Positions 54,993-63,084 of a DNA stretch of 64,000 bases are shown in pieces (position 1 is the stretch's first letter; each line of letters starts with the position of its first letter). The translations under genes and the position numbers were made by a program. The DNA lies in NCBI RefSeq assembly GCF_007004545.3, contig NZ_CP045503.2, positions 1,582,501 through 1,646,500 on the forward strand, read 5' to 3'. The DNA is from Shewanella eurypsychrophilus (GTDB lineage: Bacteria > Pseudomonadota > Gammaproteobacteria > Enterobacterales > Shewanellaceae). The notes beneath the pieces are model-generated. The model was given only the letters and a program-made list of their open reading frames with translations. It was not told the origin of the DNA and searched no databases.

Positions 54993-55412
54993 ATGGAGTG
55001 TCTTGTGCGATTTATTGGTAGCCATCAAATAATTAAAAATTTCGAACGAGTGAACAGCCCTGAGCCTAGTAATCAGACGGGACTATTATGTGAGGAGAAG
55101 TCTAAGGGCATTCATCAGGAGATCCAGGCATTGTTACTGCTTTTCTCCGGGATGATAATGTTCTTGATTGCTGGCTGCACTGATGAGAAAGATGTAACCA
55201 TTCATGAGGCTGAAATAGCTAAGGTCAGGGAGGTACAGAGCTCAGAAAAAATAACGACGTTTGATCAATATTGGCAGCTCACAGATAACGGCATTCATTG
55301 GCTAGTGGATTCCCCAAATCAAGATCAGCTTGAGATGAGTGGACTGCAAGTTTCTGCGGTCATTGAATATGGTTTGGGAGCTGATGGTAACTTGGTACTC
55401 GAAAAACCTTAG
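54993..55412 (+). CDS. Putative lipoprotein, start uncertain
   Basis: The ORF from ATG 54993 is 139 residues, but a lipoprotein-like hydrophobic stretch with LIAGC (LLLLFSGMIMFLIAGC) occurs only at ~47-62. A signal should be at the amino end, so the true start may be the in-frame TTG at 55131, which has GGAG nine bases upstream, giving a 93-residue lipoprotein. Such a signal would lack the usual Lys/Arg. After the Cys, the protein is short and polar (DEKDVTIHEAEIAKVREVQ...). No family recognised. Confidence 0.5.
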   Translation: MECLVRFIGSHQIIKNFERVNSPEPSNQTGLLCEEKSKGIHQEIQALLLLFSGMIMFLIAGCTDEKDVTIHEAEIAKVREVQSSEKITTFDQYWQLTDNGIHWLVDSPNQDQLEMSGLQVSAVIEYGLGADGNLVLEKP

Positions 55413-55503
55413 TTTGGCCCCTTTTACTGTCAAACAATAGCCAAGTATTCTAGGCTTCATATCGGGTATAGATTACTATTTAGTTTCTTAACTTAGGCAA
55501 GCA

Positions 55504-56058
55504 GTGGATTCAAGATTGAAAAGGCAATACCAGATCGAGCAATGGCTGAAACAGGATCCGATCAGGATGGAAGCCATAGAGTTTGCAGTTAAGCTCAACT
55601 TACCCCAATGGCTGTTAGCTGCAGGGTTTGTGCGTGATCTGGTCTGGGATAGGTTACACGATGTAGCGGGTCAGCCTCTTAATGATATCGACCTCATCTA
55701 CTTCGATGCTGATGACCTCAGTGAAACACGAGAAAAAGCTTATGAAAAGCAGCTAGAATCATGGGCACCTCATCTGCCCTGGTCGGTTAAGAATCAGGCG
55801 AGAATGCATATTCGAAACTGTGATGCCCCCTATACCAGCTGTGAACATGCCATGTCATTCTGGCCTGAATGTGAGACGGCGATAGGTGTTCACCTGTCGC
55901 GACCAGATCACCGCTTTGATTTTGTTGCACCCTTTGGATTTGGATCCCTGTTTGAGCTAAAGTTAACTCACAACCCTAAACGTGAACTGTCACTATTCAA
56001 TGCAAGAAAAGACCAGAAAGCCTGGTTCACCCGCTACCCTAAACTAAAATTAGCCTGA
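55504..56058 (+). CDS. DUF925 nucleotidyltransferase-fold protein
   Basis: A 184-residue protein with GTG start (TAGG six bases upstream). LAAGFVRDLVWDRLH and NDIDLIYFDADD carry the Gly and paired Asp (DID) of the nucleotidyltransferase superfamily, followed by ETAIGVHLSRPD and PFGFGSLFELKL. DUF925-type members are widespread and uncharacterised; a nucleotidyl- or related transfer activity is inferred from the fold. Stands alone. Confidence 0.83.
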   Translation: MDSRLKRQYQIEQWLKQDPIRMEAIEFAVKLNLPQWLLAAGFVRDLVWDRLHDVAGQPLNDIDLIYFDADDLSETREKAYEKQLESWAPHLPWSVKNQARMHIRNCDAPYTSCEHAMSFWPECETAIGVHLSRPDHRFDFVAPFGFGSLFELKLTHNPKRELSLFNARKDQKAWFTRYPKLKLA

Positions 56059-56130
56059 TCCGTCCCACCTATTTTTTTTCTGTTAATTTTTGCCTTATGT
56101 GCCAACAAGCCTAATCCTTTATGGGTCCTA

Positions 56131-56398
56131 ATACCATTTCCATTAAACAAGTGACCATTCAGCGGGAGTTAAAAACGCTGTAGGCAAGATAAGGGGATTG
56201 AAGCTAATAGTTATTCTATATCGAAAGCCACTTTCGCAGCTTAAAGTGTTTTTAAACCCGCACTTCGTGAGCTTCTCAGGGCTTCTACTTCTGCGTTGCA
56301 TTGCCTCGAAAGGGAATAACCATTCCGTCAACAATGCGCCTTGAATTTAAAGCCCTGAGAAAGCTCTGAATTGATCATATGTTTAATGGAATTGGTAT
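56131..56398. mobile_element. MITE-like element, copy 2
   Basis: 268 bp, same orientation and ends as copy 1 (left ATACCATTTCCATTAAAC; right end complement ATACCAATTCCATTAAAC), 13 bp shorter because of an internal deletion around TTTTTAAACCCGCAC compared with copy 1. No ORF of interest. Confidence 0.88.
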
Positions 56399-56480
56399 AA
56401 GTAATGGGAGAGCGCATTATCGTAGGTGAGGCCTAGGTCACTAAATGTTAAGGTGTATTTTCAATGTTTGTTATTAAAGC

Positions 56481-56494
56481 GTGATCAATATCAC
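56481..56494. promoter_or_regulatory. CRP-type palindrome upstream of ompW
   Basis: GTGATCAATATCAC fits the CRP core (GTGA-N6-TCAC), extended by AAAGC on the left and CTT on the right. It lies about 140 bases before the ompW ATG. Confidence 0.55.
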
Positions 56495-56529
56495 CTTGAC
56501 GTACTTATAAATAGGTATCTGACGGCTTG

Positions 56530-56543
56530 TTGATTTGGATCAA
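56530..56543. promoter_or_regulatory. Consensus FNR/EtrA box upstream of ompW
   Basis: TTGATTTGGATCAA is an exact match to TTGAT-N4-ATCAA, about 92 bases before the ompW ATG. In Shewanella the FNR homologue is EtrA. OmpW is oxygen-regulated through FNR and ArcA in E. coli, so the site is credible. Confidence 0.75.
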
Positions 56544-56634
56544 TTTGTTGCGAGTTTAGATCTGGCAGGATGCCCGCAAATGTAATGATCATGATAATAA
56601 AAAGCGACAATAAGTCTTGTATTAATGGAGTAGT

Positions 56635-57321
56635 ATGATGAACAAAAGTATCGTTTCAGGTCTAATCGCAGCCACCCTACTGGCCGCAGGCTTTACCTCT
56701 TCTGTTTCAGCTCACCAAGCAGGTGATTTTATCGTTCGTGCTGGTGCAGCTATGGTTTCCCCTAACGAATCTAGCCAAAATATTGAAACCCCAGATTTAG
56801 GTAATTTAGGCCAATTCTCAGTGAGTGATAATACTCAATTAGGTCTGAACTTTGGCTATATGCTGACTGACAATATAGGAATCGAACTGTTGGCGGCAAC
56901 ACCTTTCAGCCATGATATATCTATCAATGGTGTGGGTAAGGTTGCAGAGACTAAGCAGCTTCCACCGACTCTAGTGGCGCAGTACTACTTTGGCTCATCA
57001 GGTTCTAAATTACGCCCTTATATTGGTGTTGGTGTTAACTTCACCAATTTTTTTGATAATGAAATAACCAATGATGTGGATGGTCGATTGTCTGATTTAA
57101 GCCTGAGTAATTCATGGGGTGTTGCAGGTCAAGTAGGTATCGATTATCAGGTGAATAAGCAATGGCTGGTAAATGCTTCAGTTTGGTACGCTCAAATTAG
57201 TACCGATGCTAAGTTTAACTATACGTTCGACAATGCGGGAACAGACACGAGTGTACCTGTAACCATTGAAACTGATATCAACCCTTGGGTTTACATGATC
57301 AGTGTAGGTTATACATTCTAG
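56635..57321 (+). CDS. ompW: OmpW-family outer-membrane protein
   Basis: An eight-stranded outer-membrane barrel of 228 residues, with signal peptide (~8-26, ending VSAH) and carboxy-terminal VGYTF. Typical OmpW blocks: GDFIVRAGAAMVSPN, LGLNFGYMLTDNIGIELLAATPFSHDI, LPPTLVAQYYFG, RPYIGVGVNFTNFF and WLVNASVWYAQI. OmpW is thought to pass small hydrophobic compounds. The gene has GGAG before ATG ATG and an upstream consensus FNR-type box plus a CRP-type palindrome, so higher expression under oxygen limitation is likely. Confidence 0.94.
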   Translation: MMNKSIVSGLIAATLLAAGFTSSVSAHQAGDFIVRAGAAMVSPNESSQNIETPDLGNLGQFSVSDNTQLGLNFGYMLTDNIGIELLAATPFSHDISINGVGKVAETKQLPPTLVAQYYFGSSGSKLRPYIGVGVNFTNFFDNEITNDVDGRLSDLSLSNSWGVAGQVGIDYQVNKQWLVNASVWYAQISTDAKFNYTFDNAGTDTSVPVTIETDINPWVYMISVGYTF

Positions 57322-57337
57322 TTAGCTTATCTTGAAA

Positions 57338-57370
57338 TGTAAAAAGGAGCCTGCGGGGCTCCTTTTTACA
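57338..57370. terminator. Bidirectional terminator between ompW and the SDR gene
   Basis: TGTAAAAAGGAGCC and GGCTCCTTTTTACA form a perfect 14-bp stem with a TGCGG loop, T-runs on both strands. Confidence 0.93.
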
Positions 57371-57389
57371 TTTTAAACATTGAGAAATA

Positions 57390-58157
57390 TTACTTTTTTC
57401 CGGCAGCTTGCGCTGCTTTACGCTCTTCTTTGGTACGCCAATGGCGAGTATTGTAAACAAACTCAGGCAAGAGTTTAGTTAGCCAAGCGACGAGCATCCA
57501 ACGTTTGGTGACATAGACTTTACGTTTCGCTTTCTGCATTGCTTTAATAATTTGTCTGGCGACCTCACCGGGAGGAGATAACCATAGGCGACTTTGCTGC
57601 ATCGCCGCTTTATCGAGCAAACCAAGTTGGATATCCGTGATCGTAATCGGCAACTTGAGCCTTTGGGCATGCATGCTTAAACCATCTAAGTAATTGCTAG
57701 CGAATGCTTTAGAGGCGTGGTAAGCCACACTCGGTCCGCCACGGAGTCCAGCAATAGAGTTGATCGCGGCAAGTTGGCCATAGCCTTGTTCTCTGAATAG
57801 CTTAAAAGCGGTATTACAGATAGCGGCATAGCCCTGTACATTGACGGTTATAATGTCTTGTTCAGGAAGCCAAGGTAATTGTGGATCATAGCTATTAAGC
57901 CCAGTGTTTACGACGACAAGATGCGCGCCGCCCATACTTTGCCATACGTGTTCCAGAGTGGTAATGATATCTTGGGGCTGTTCAATCTTGAGTGGATATA
58001 CTTGAGCTTTAGTCGCAAGGGTCTCAGTGAACTCTTTCAGAGATTCAGGATCTTGTGCAAGTAAGGCTAGCTCAACACCTTGCTCTGCAAGTTGTTTGGC
58101 TATTTCGCGACTCAAAAGTGAGTTCGCGCCCACAATAATGGCAGTTGCTTTGGTCAT
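57390..58157 (-). CDS. Short-chain dehydrogenase
   Basis: A 255-residue SDR from ATG 58157 (TTG 58175 also opens the frame). The glycine loop is GANSLLSRE (a changed form of TGxxxGxG), with the catalytic Ser in INSIAGLRGG and YHASK (Tyr/Lys). The carboxy end is basic, with a hydrophobic stretch (WMLVAWLTKLLPEFV) and Ala/Lys-rich tail, typical of DltE-like SDRs that associate with membranes. Substrate unknown. Convergent with ompW, sharing its terminator. Confidence 0.85.
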   Translation of the reverse strand: MTKATAIIVGANSLLSREIAKQLAEQGVELALLAQDPESLKEFTETLATKAQVYPLKIEQPQDIITTLEHVWQSMGGAHLVVVNTGLNSYDPQLPWLPEQDIITVNVQGYAAICNTAFKLFREQGYGQLAAINSIAGLRGGPSVAYHASKAFASNYLDGLSMHAQRLKLPITITDIQLGLLDKAAMQQSRLWLSPPGEVARQIIKAMQKAKRKVYVTKRWMLVAWLTKLLPEFVYNTRHWRTKEERKAAQAAGKK

Positions 58158-58384
58158 TAGGCTATTCGACGTCAAATGGGTGACTCATGATAGGGAGATA
58201 TTACACAGAGGACAAGATGAATAGCTAAAGGCTGTGATGCGTGAGGTTTATCCTGTTCAGTTGTCGATGGCAAACACATAAATATAAATAATAAGAGTTT
58301 GAGAAATACCCTAGCTGCATGTATCCCGTAGATACCATATACTGGTGTTCATATATTCAAATCATCATCAATATCGAGCGAATA

Positions 58385-60268
58385 ATGGAAGTCGAGCTAC
58401 TTGAAATTCGAAATTTCATCCGCCAGTACCCACCTTTTGATCAACTGCCAGAAAAAGCGTTAATCGAAGTGTCAAAAAGTGTCGAGATCTCATACTACCG
58501 AGCTGACAGTATGATCATTGAATTTGATGATAAAATACACGACCTCTTTATGATCCGCAGTGGCGTGGTCGAGATATATCGTCGTACTGGTGAGCTGTAT
58601 AACCGCCTTGACCAAGGTTGCTTATTTGGGCAAATGGGGTTGCTGACCAGTAATAAAGTTCGTTATCCAGCCAAATCGCTTAAAGACACGCTTTTATACT
58701 GCATTCCAGAAAATATTTTTGATGAATTTTGCGAGCGTTATGATGTCTTTGCCGACTTTGTTGAAGTAGAAGGCAGTATCAGATTACAGCAAGCTGTTGA
58801 AGATAATAGTGATGATGCTAATTCACTGACCACATCCAAGGTAAAGACCTTACTCAGTGGCGAGCCTGTGATGCTCCCTACCACCACCACAATTCGGAAC
58901 GTGGCCAAAATTATGTCAGCAGAGAATGTCTCTGCTGCAATTATCAATGATCCAAACCTCTCCGATGAAGGTGGTAATAGCTTTGTGGGCATTATTACTG
59001 AGCGCGATTTGTGCTCAAAAGTGATCGCGCAAGGGTTAGATGTCGATACCCAAGTGGTCGAGGTGATGTCTACAGAACTCATCTCTTTGGATCACAATGC
59101 CTATATCTTTGAAGCTATGCTGCTAATGCTTCGTTATAACGTTCACCACCTGCCTATTTTAAAAAATAAACAACCCATTGGCTTAATTGAAGTCAGCGAT
59201 ATCATTCGTTATGAGTCTCAAAACAGCTTGTTGTTTGTCAGTAGTATTTTTCAGCAAAACAGCATTGAAGATTTGATCATGCTATCGAATCAACTCAAAG
59301 ACTGTTTTGTTCGTATGATAAACGAAGATGCCAACTCGCATATGGTGGGTCGAGCCATGTCTGAAATCGGCCGAAGTTTTAAACAGCGTCTGCTTGAATT
59401 GGCTGAAGAAAAATTGGGGCCGCCGCCTGTACCGTACTGCTTCTTAGCGCTTGGCTCAATGGCCCGCGATGAACAGCTTATCGTGACGGATCAAGATAAT
59501 GCACTGATCCTCGATAACGAGTATCAAGAGTCACTCCACGGCGACTACTTCAAAGCTCTGGCAACCTATGTTTGTGATGGTTTAGCCGCTTGCGGCTACA
59601 CTTATTGTACTGGCGACATCATGGCAACCAATCCTGAGTATCGAAAAACACAACTTCAATGGGAAGCGTGTTTTTCCGATTGGATTGAAAACCCAAACCC
59701 GCAAGCTTTGCTTAATTGCTCTATATTTTTCGATCTTTACGGTGTGTATGGCAGACCCAAATGGGCTGAACAGTTGAACGCCTTTATCCTGAGGAAGGCG
59801 AAAAAGAACAACCGTTTCTTGGCCTGTCTTGCTAGAAATGCATTAAACCGCACACCACCACTTGGTTTTTTTAAAGACTTTGTGATGGAAAAAGATGGTC
59901 GCCATAACAACTCGATTAATTTAAAAAGGCGAGGTACAGCACCTTTAGCCGACCTCATTCGAGTGCACGCCCTTGCTATCGGATCTCAATCGCAGAATTC
60001 ATTTGATCGATTAGAAGACATCATCGAAGCGGGGATTTTACCCCCATTAAAGGGTAAAGATCTGCAACATGCGATGGAGTTTATCTCTTTGGTTCGCATT
60101 CGCCACCAAGCACTAGACATTGAGTCAGATCAAGAGCCTGATAACAATATCGAGCCTGAAAACATGTCCGATTTTGAAAGGCGTAATCTAAAAGATGCCT
60201 TTTTGGTCTTAAGTAGTGCGCAAAACTTTTTAAAGTTTCGCTACAGTGCCAACAGCATGCAGGGGTAA
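58385..60268 (+). CDS. cNMP-binding / CBS / DUF294 nucleotidyltransferase-like protein
   Basis: A 627-residue signalling protein from ATG 58385: an amino-terminal cyclic-nucleotide-binding fold (~15-115, FMIRSGVVEIYRRTGELYNRLDQGCLFGQMGLL), a CBS pair (~150-290, with ITERDLCSKVIAQGLD and VHHLPILKNKQPIGLIEVSDI), then the DUF294 transferase domain (ALGSMARDEQLIVTDQDNALI, nucleotidyltransferase-like with paired Asp) and its carboxy-terminal helical domain. No membrane segment. The order resembles GlnD-like PII-type signalling proteins; DUF294 activity is unproven. It lies three bases before a DEDDh exonuclease gene, a pair found in several proteobacteria beside transporter genes. Confidence 0.9.
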   Translation: MEVELLEIRNFIRQYPPFDQLPEKALIEVSKSVEISYYRADSMIIEFDDKIHDLFMIRSGVVEIYRRTGELYNRLDQGCLFGQMGLLTSNKVRYPAKSLKDTLLYCIPENIFDEFCERYDVFADFVEVEGSIRLQQAVEDNSDDANSLTTSKVKTLLSGEPVMLPTTTTIRNVAKIMSAENVSAAIINDPNLSDEGGNSFVGIITERDLCSKVIAQGLDVDTQVVEVMSTELISLDHNAYIFEAMLLMLRYNVHHLPILKNKQPIGLIEVSDIIRYESQNSLLFVSSIFQQNSIEDLIMLSNQLKDCFVRMINEDANSHMVGRAMSEIGRSFKQRLLELAEEKLGPPPVPYCFLALGSMARDEQLIVTDQDNALILDNEYQESLHGDYFKALATYVCDGLAACGYTYCTGDIMATNPEYRKTQLQWEACFSDWIENPNPQALLNCSIFFDLYGVYGRPKWAEQLNAFILRKAKKNNRFLACLARNALNRTPPLGFFKDFVMEKDGRHNNSINLKRRGTAPLADLIRVHALAIGSQSQNSFDRLEDIIEAGILPPLKGKDLQHAMEFISLVRIRHQALDIESDQEPDNNIEPENMSDFERRNLKDAFLVLSSAQNFLKFRYSANSMQG

Positions 60269-60271
60269 GTA

Positions 60272-60988
60272 ATGCGCAATTTCAGTAATCAAGATATCTT
60301 AAACTGGAAAGCTTTTTTGAAAATTAAAGCGCTAGAAAGTAAAGATAGCCGATTGACTAAATTTTATAATGCCAGCACTTACCATGAGGAGATCAAACTT
60401 AAGGATATTGATTTTGTTGCCTTAGATTTTGAAACCACAGGTCTTGATGCAGATCAAAACAGCATTATAAGCATTGGGCTAGTCCCTTTTACACTGCAAC
60501 GAATCGCTTGTAGACAGGCGAAACACTGGTTTATAACGCCGGAAGATAAACTCCAAGAAGATTCAATTATTATCCATGGTATTACCCACTCAGATTTGAA
60601 AGGTGCGCCGGATCTACAGCGTATCTTAGAGCAGTTATTGGATGAGCTGGCTGGGAAAATTGTGGTGGTGCATTATCGCAGAATTGAACGTGATTTTTTA
60701 GATGCTGCACTTAGAAGTTTGTTCAAAGAAGGCATTGTTTTTCCCGTCATCGATACCATGCAAATTGAAGCCGATATCCAGCAGGCTCGGCCGAAAAAAA
60801 TCATAGATTGGTTTAAAAATACCCGTCCAGAATCGATACGTCTTGCTAATAGTCGCACTCGCTATAATCTACCAACCTATCCGCCACATGATGCCTTGAC
60901 CGATGCAATTGCGACTGCTGAGCTACTGCAAGCGCAAATCTACCACCACTTCAGCCCAGACACACCTATCAAGAAGTTGTGGTTATAA
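60272..60988 (+). CDS. DnaQ-like DEDDh 3'-5' exonuclease
   Basis: A 238-residue exonuclease of the DnaQ/PolC-epsilon type. Exo I FVALDFETTGLDA (Asp, Glu), Exo II VVVHYRRIERDFLDAAL (His-Tyr in place of the usual AHN, followed by Asp) and Exo III PPHDALTDAIATAEL (His and Asp). All five DEDDh ligand positions can be assigned. It is three bases behind the cNMP/CBS/DUF294 gene, so the two are co-translated. Too short and isolated to be the replicative proofreading subunit; substrate unknown. Confidence 0.9.
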   Translation: MRNFSNQDILNWKAFLKIKALESKDSRLTKFYNASTYHEEIKLKDIDFVALDFETTGLDADQNSIISIGLVPFTLQRIACRQAKHWFITPEDKLQEDSIIIHGITHSDLKGAPDLQRILEQLLDELAGKIVVVHYRRIERDFLDAALRSLFKEGIVFPVIDTMQIEADIQQARPKKIIDWFKNTRPESIRLANSRTRYNLPTYPPHDALTDAIATAELLQAQIYHHFSPDTPIKKLWL

Positions 60989-61027
60989 AGCTCGATCTAT
61001 AAATCAGGGTTATAATTCAGGGCTATA

Positions 61028-61076
61028 AAAAAACCGAGTGATGCCTTATTTACAAAATAAGTCATCACTCGGTTTA
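61028..61076. terminator. Bidirectional terminator
   Basis: AAACCGAGTGATG...CATCACTCGGTTT continued by CTTATTT/AATAAG with one mismatch: a ~20-bp stem between the exonuclease (+) and the BCCT transporter (-). Confidence 0.88.
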
Positions 61077-61100
61077 TATTTTATTTATCAGTTCAGAACA

Positions 61101-62678
61101 TTAACGAAGACGTCTTTCTGTTCGTAATCCCATGATTAAACTGACGCACATCACTAACAAAATAATGGTGAACGGCAAGGCGGTTGAAATGGCACCCGCT
61201 TGCAAGGCTTCAATGGCTTCTGTGCCACCGACCCAAACCAAAGCCGCAGCAATCGCGCCTTCGATAAATGCCCAAAACACACGCTGAGGAACAGGCGCAT
61301 CGACTTTACCACCCGATGTAATGCTATCAATAACCAGTGAACCAGAATCTGATGAGGTCACAAAGAAGACCAGCACTAACACAATGGCAAGTAGAGACAA
61401 GATGCTACCCATTGGCAATGCGTCAAACATTTGGAACATTGCAAGTGGCACTTCTGTTAAACCTTTTTCGCCTAACGTACCGACTTTATTCATGACTTGA
61501 TTAATCGCAACACCACCAAATACTGACATCCAAAGTGTAGTCACTACCGTTGGTACAATTAGCACAGCTGTCATAAACTCACGAATCGTACGTCCACGTG
61601 AAATACGCGCAATAAACATGCCGACAAAAGGAGACCATGAAATCCACCATGCCCAATAGAAAACGGTCCAGCCATGCATCCAAGCTTCGTCTTCACGACC
61701 AATAGGGTTACTTAATGGAATAATGTTTTCAATGTATCCCATAACAGTGATTGGAATGGTTCCCATGGATACTGCAAAAGTAACTAAAATTACAAACAGT
61801 ACTAATGCAAGCGCCAACAGCATATTGACATTACTGATGATCTTGACACCGCCATCAATACCACGGATCACCGATACAACGGCCAATAGCGTCACTATGA
61901 ATATGATGGCGATTTGAAGCATTAAGCCGTTTTCAATACCGAACACATGGTGGAAACCACTCGCGGCTTGCTGTGCACCAAGTCCAAGAGATGTCGCAAG
62001 ACCAAATAGAGTGGCAAGCACAGCGAGAATATCAACAACATGCCCTGGCCAGCCCCAAGTACGGTCGCCTAGGATTGGATAAAAGACTGAACGCATGGAA
62101 AGCGGTAAGCCTTTATTATAAGCGAAAAATGCTAAAGACAGTGACACCACGCCGTAAATCGCCCATGGGTGAAGCCCCCAGTGGAACATTGTGGCACCAA
62201 GAGCCAGCTTAGCGGCTTCTGCTGTGTTTGGCTCAACATTAAGCGGTGTTTCGTACCAACCCGTAAAGTAGGCAACAGGTTCTGCAACCCCCCAAAACAT
62301 TAATCCAATACCCATGCCTGCAGCAAATAACATTGCTATCCATGACATCATCGAGTAATCGGTTTTTGCTTCATCACCACCTAAACGGATTTTTCCATAT
62401 GGGGAGACAATCATTGCCAAACAAAACAGGACAAAGATATTGGCAGACCACATAAACAAACCATCGAATGCCCCAATGATCTGCCATTTTATGCCATCTA
62501 ATACGGATTTTGATGTTTCAGGTTCGACCAGCAATATGGCTATTAAGAAGAGTCCAATTAAGGCTGCGCTGATCCCAAAAACAGGGTTGTGAACATCAAA
62601 ACCCCATTTTTGAATATTATCTTGCCCGACTGTGTAATCGGTATTATCAATACTGTATTTATCTTTTCTTGTATTCAT
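61101..62678 (-). CDS. BCCT-family betaine/choline/carnitine transporter
   Basis: A 525-residue transporter of the BCCT family, with twelve predicted membrane segments. The family signature in segment 3 is GMGIGLMFWGVAEP (glycine-rich, with the Trp/Phe substrate cage). WTVFYWAWWISWSPFVGMFIARISRGRTIREF is the aromatic box of segment 8 and the following loop. Substrates of relatives are glycine betaine, choline, carnitine or DMSP, with Na+ or H+. No osmoregulatory carboxy-terminal extension is seen. Convergent with the exonuclease pair. Confidence 0.92.
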   Translation of the reverse strand: MNTRKDKYSIDNTDYTVGQDNIQKWGFDVHNPVFGISAALIGLFLIAILLVEPETSKSVLDGIKWQIIGAFDGLFMWSANIFVLFCLAMIVSPYGKIRLGGDEAKTDYSMMSWIAMLFAAGMGIGLMFWGVAEPVAYFTGWYETPLNVEPNTAEAAKLALGATMFHWGLHPWAIYGVVSLSLAFFAYNKGLPLSMRSVFYPILGDRTWGWPGHVVDILAVLATLFGLATSLGLGAQQAASGFHHVFGIENGLMLQIAIIFIVTLLAVVSVIRGIDGGVKIISNVNMLLALALVLFVILVTFAVSMGTIPITVMGYIENIIPLSNPIGREDEAWMHGWTVFYWAWWISWSPFVGMFIARISRGRTIREFMTAVLIVPTVVTTLWMSVFGGVAINQVMNKVGTLGEKGLTEVPLAMFQMFDALPMGSILSLLAIVLVLVFFVTSSDSGSLVIDSITSGGKVDAPVPQRVFWAFIEGAIAAALVWVGGTEAIEALQAGAISTALPFTIILLVMCVSLIMGLRTERRLR

Positions 62679-63005
62679 TGATCCTCGTTTAGAACAACTT
62701 TCATTCGAAAAATGTGGCTTTATTTTACTTTATTAGGCGGCGACTTGCAGCCTAATGCTGAAAGCAATCACGTCTTATGCCATTTTTAGACAAAAGATTA
62801 AATAATTCTTGCTTCAAGTTCTTAGTTAGTTGACCCATTAAGTGTTAAATCTATCGAATTTTAGGGACATTCTTGTGTCAGCGACGGCGATGACCCAAGG
62901 CATTCCAAATCGAACAAAGAACCTGCTTGTAAATAGCCAAGTATAGATGCGGTTGTTACAGTTCGTAGGCAGAATAGAATAACATTAGAGTCAGTACTTT
63001 ATGAT
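62679..63005. other. Divergent intergenic region upstream of metA
   Basis: About 330 bases between the BCCT gene and the met boxes. AT-rich near the BCCT start. No gene, terminator or riboswitch motif seen. Confidence 0.35.
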
Positions 63006-63037
63006 GGACGTATGGACATCTAGAGGTCTTGATGTAT
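63006..63037. promoter_or_regulatory. Four tandem MetJ boxes
   Basis: GGACGTAT, GGACATCT, AGAGGTCT and TGATGTAT match the 8-base met box AGACGTCT at 6, 6, 7 and 5 of 8 positions, in perfect 8-bp register, 47 bases before the metA ATG. This is the classical operator for the methionine repressor MetJ with S-adenosylmethionine. Confidence 0.8.
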
Positions 63038-63084
63038 GATTAGGAGATAAACGATTAATCAATAGAGAGAGGATGAGACGCAGT

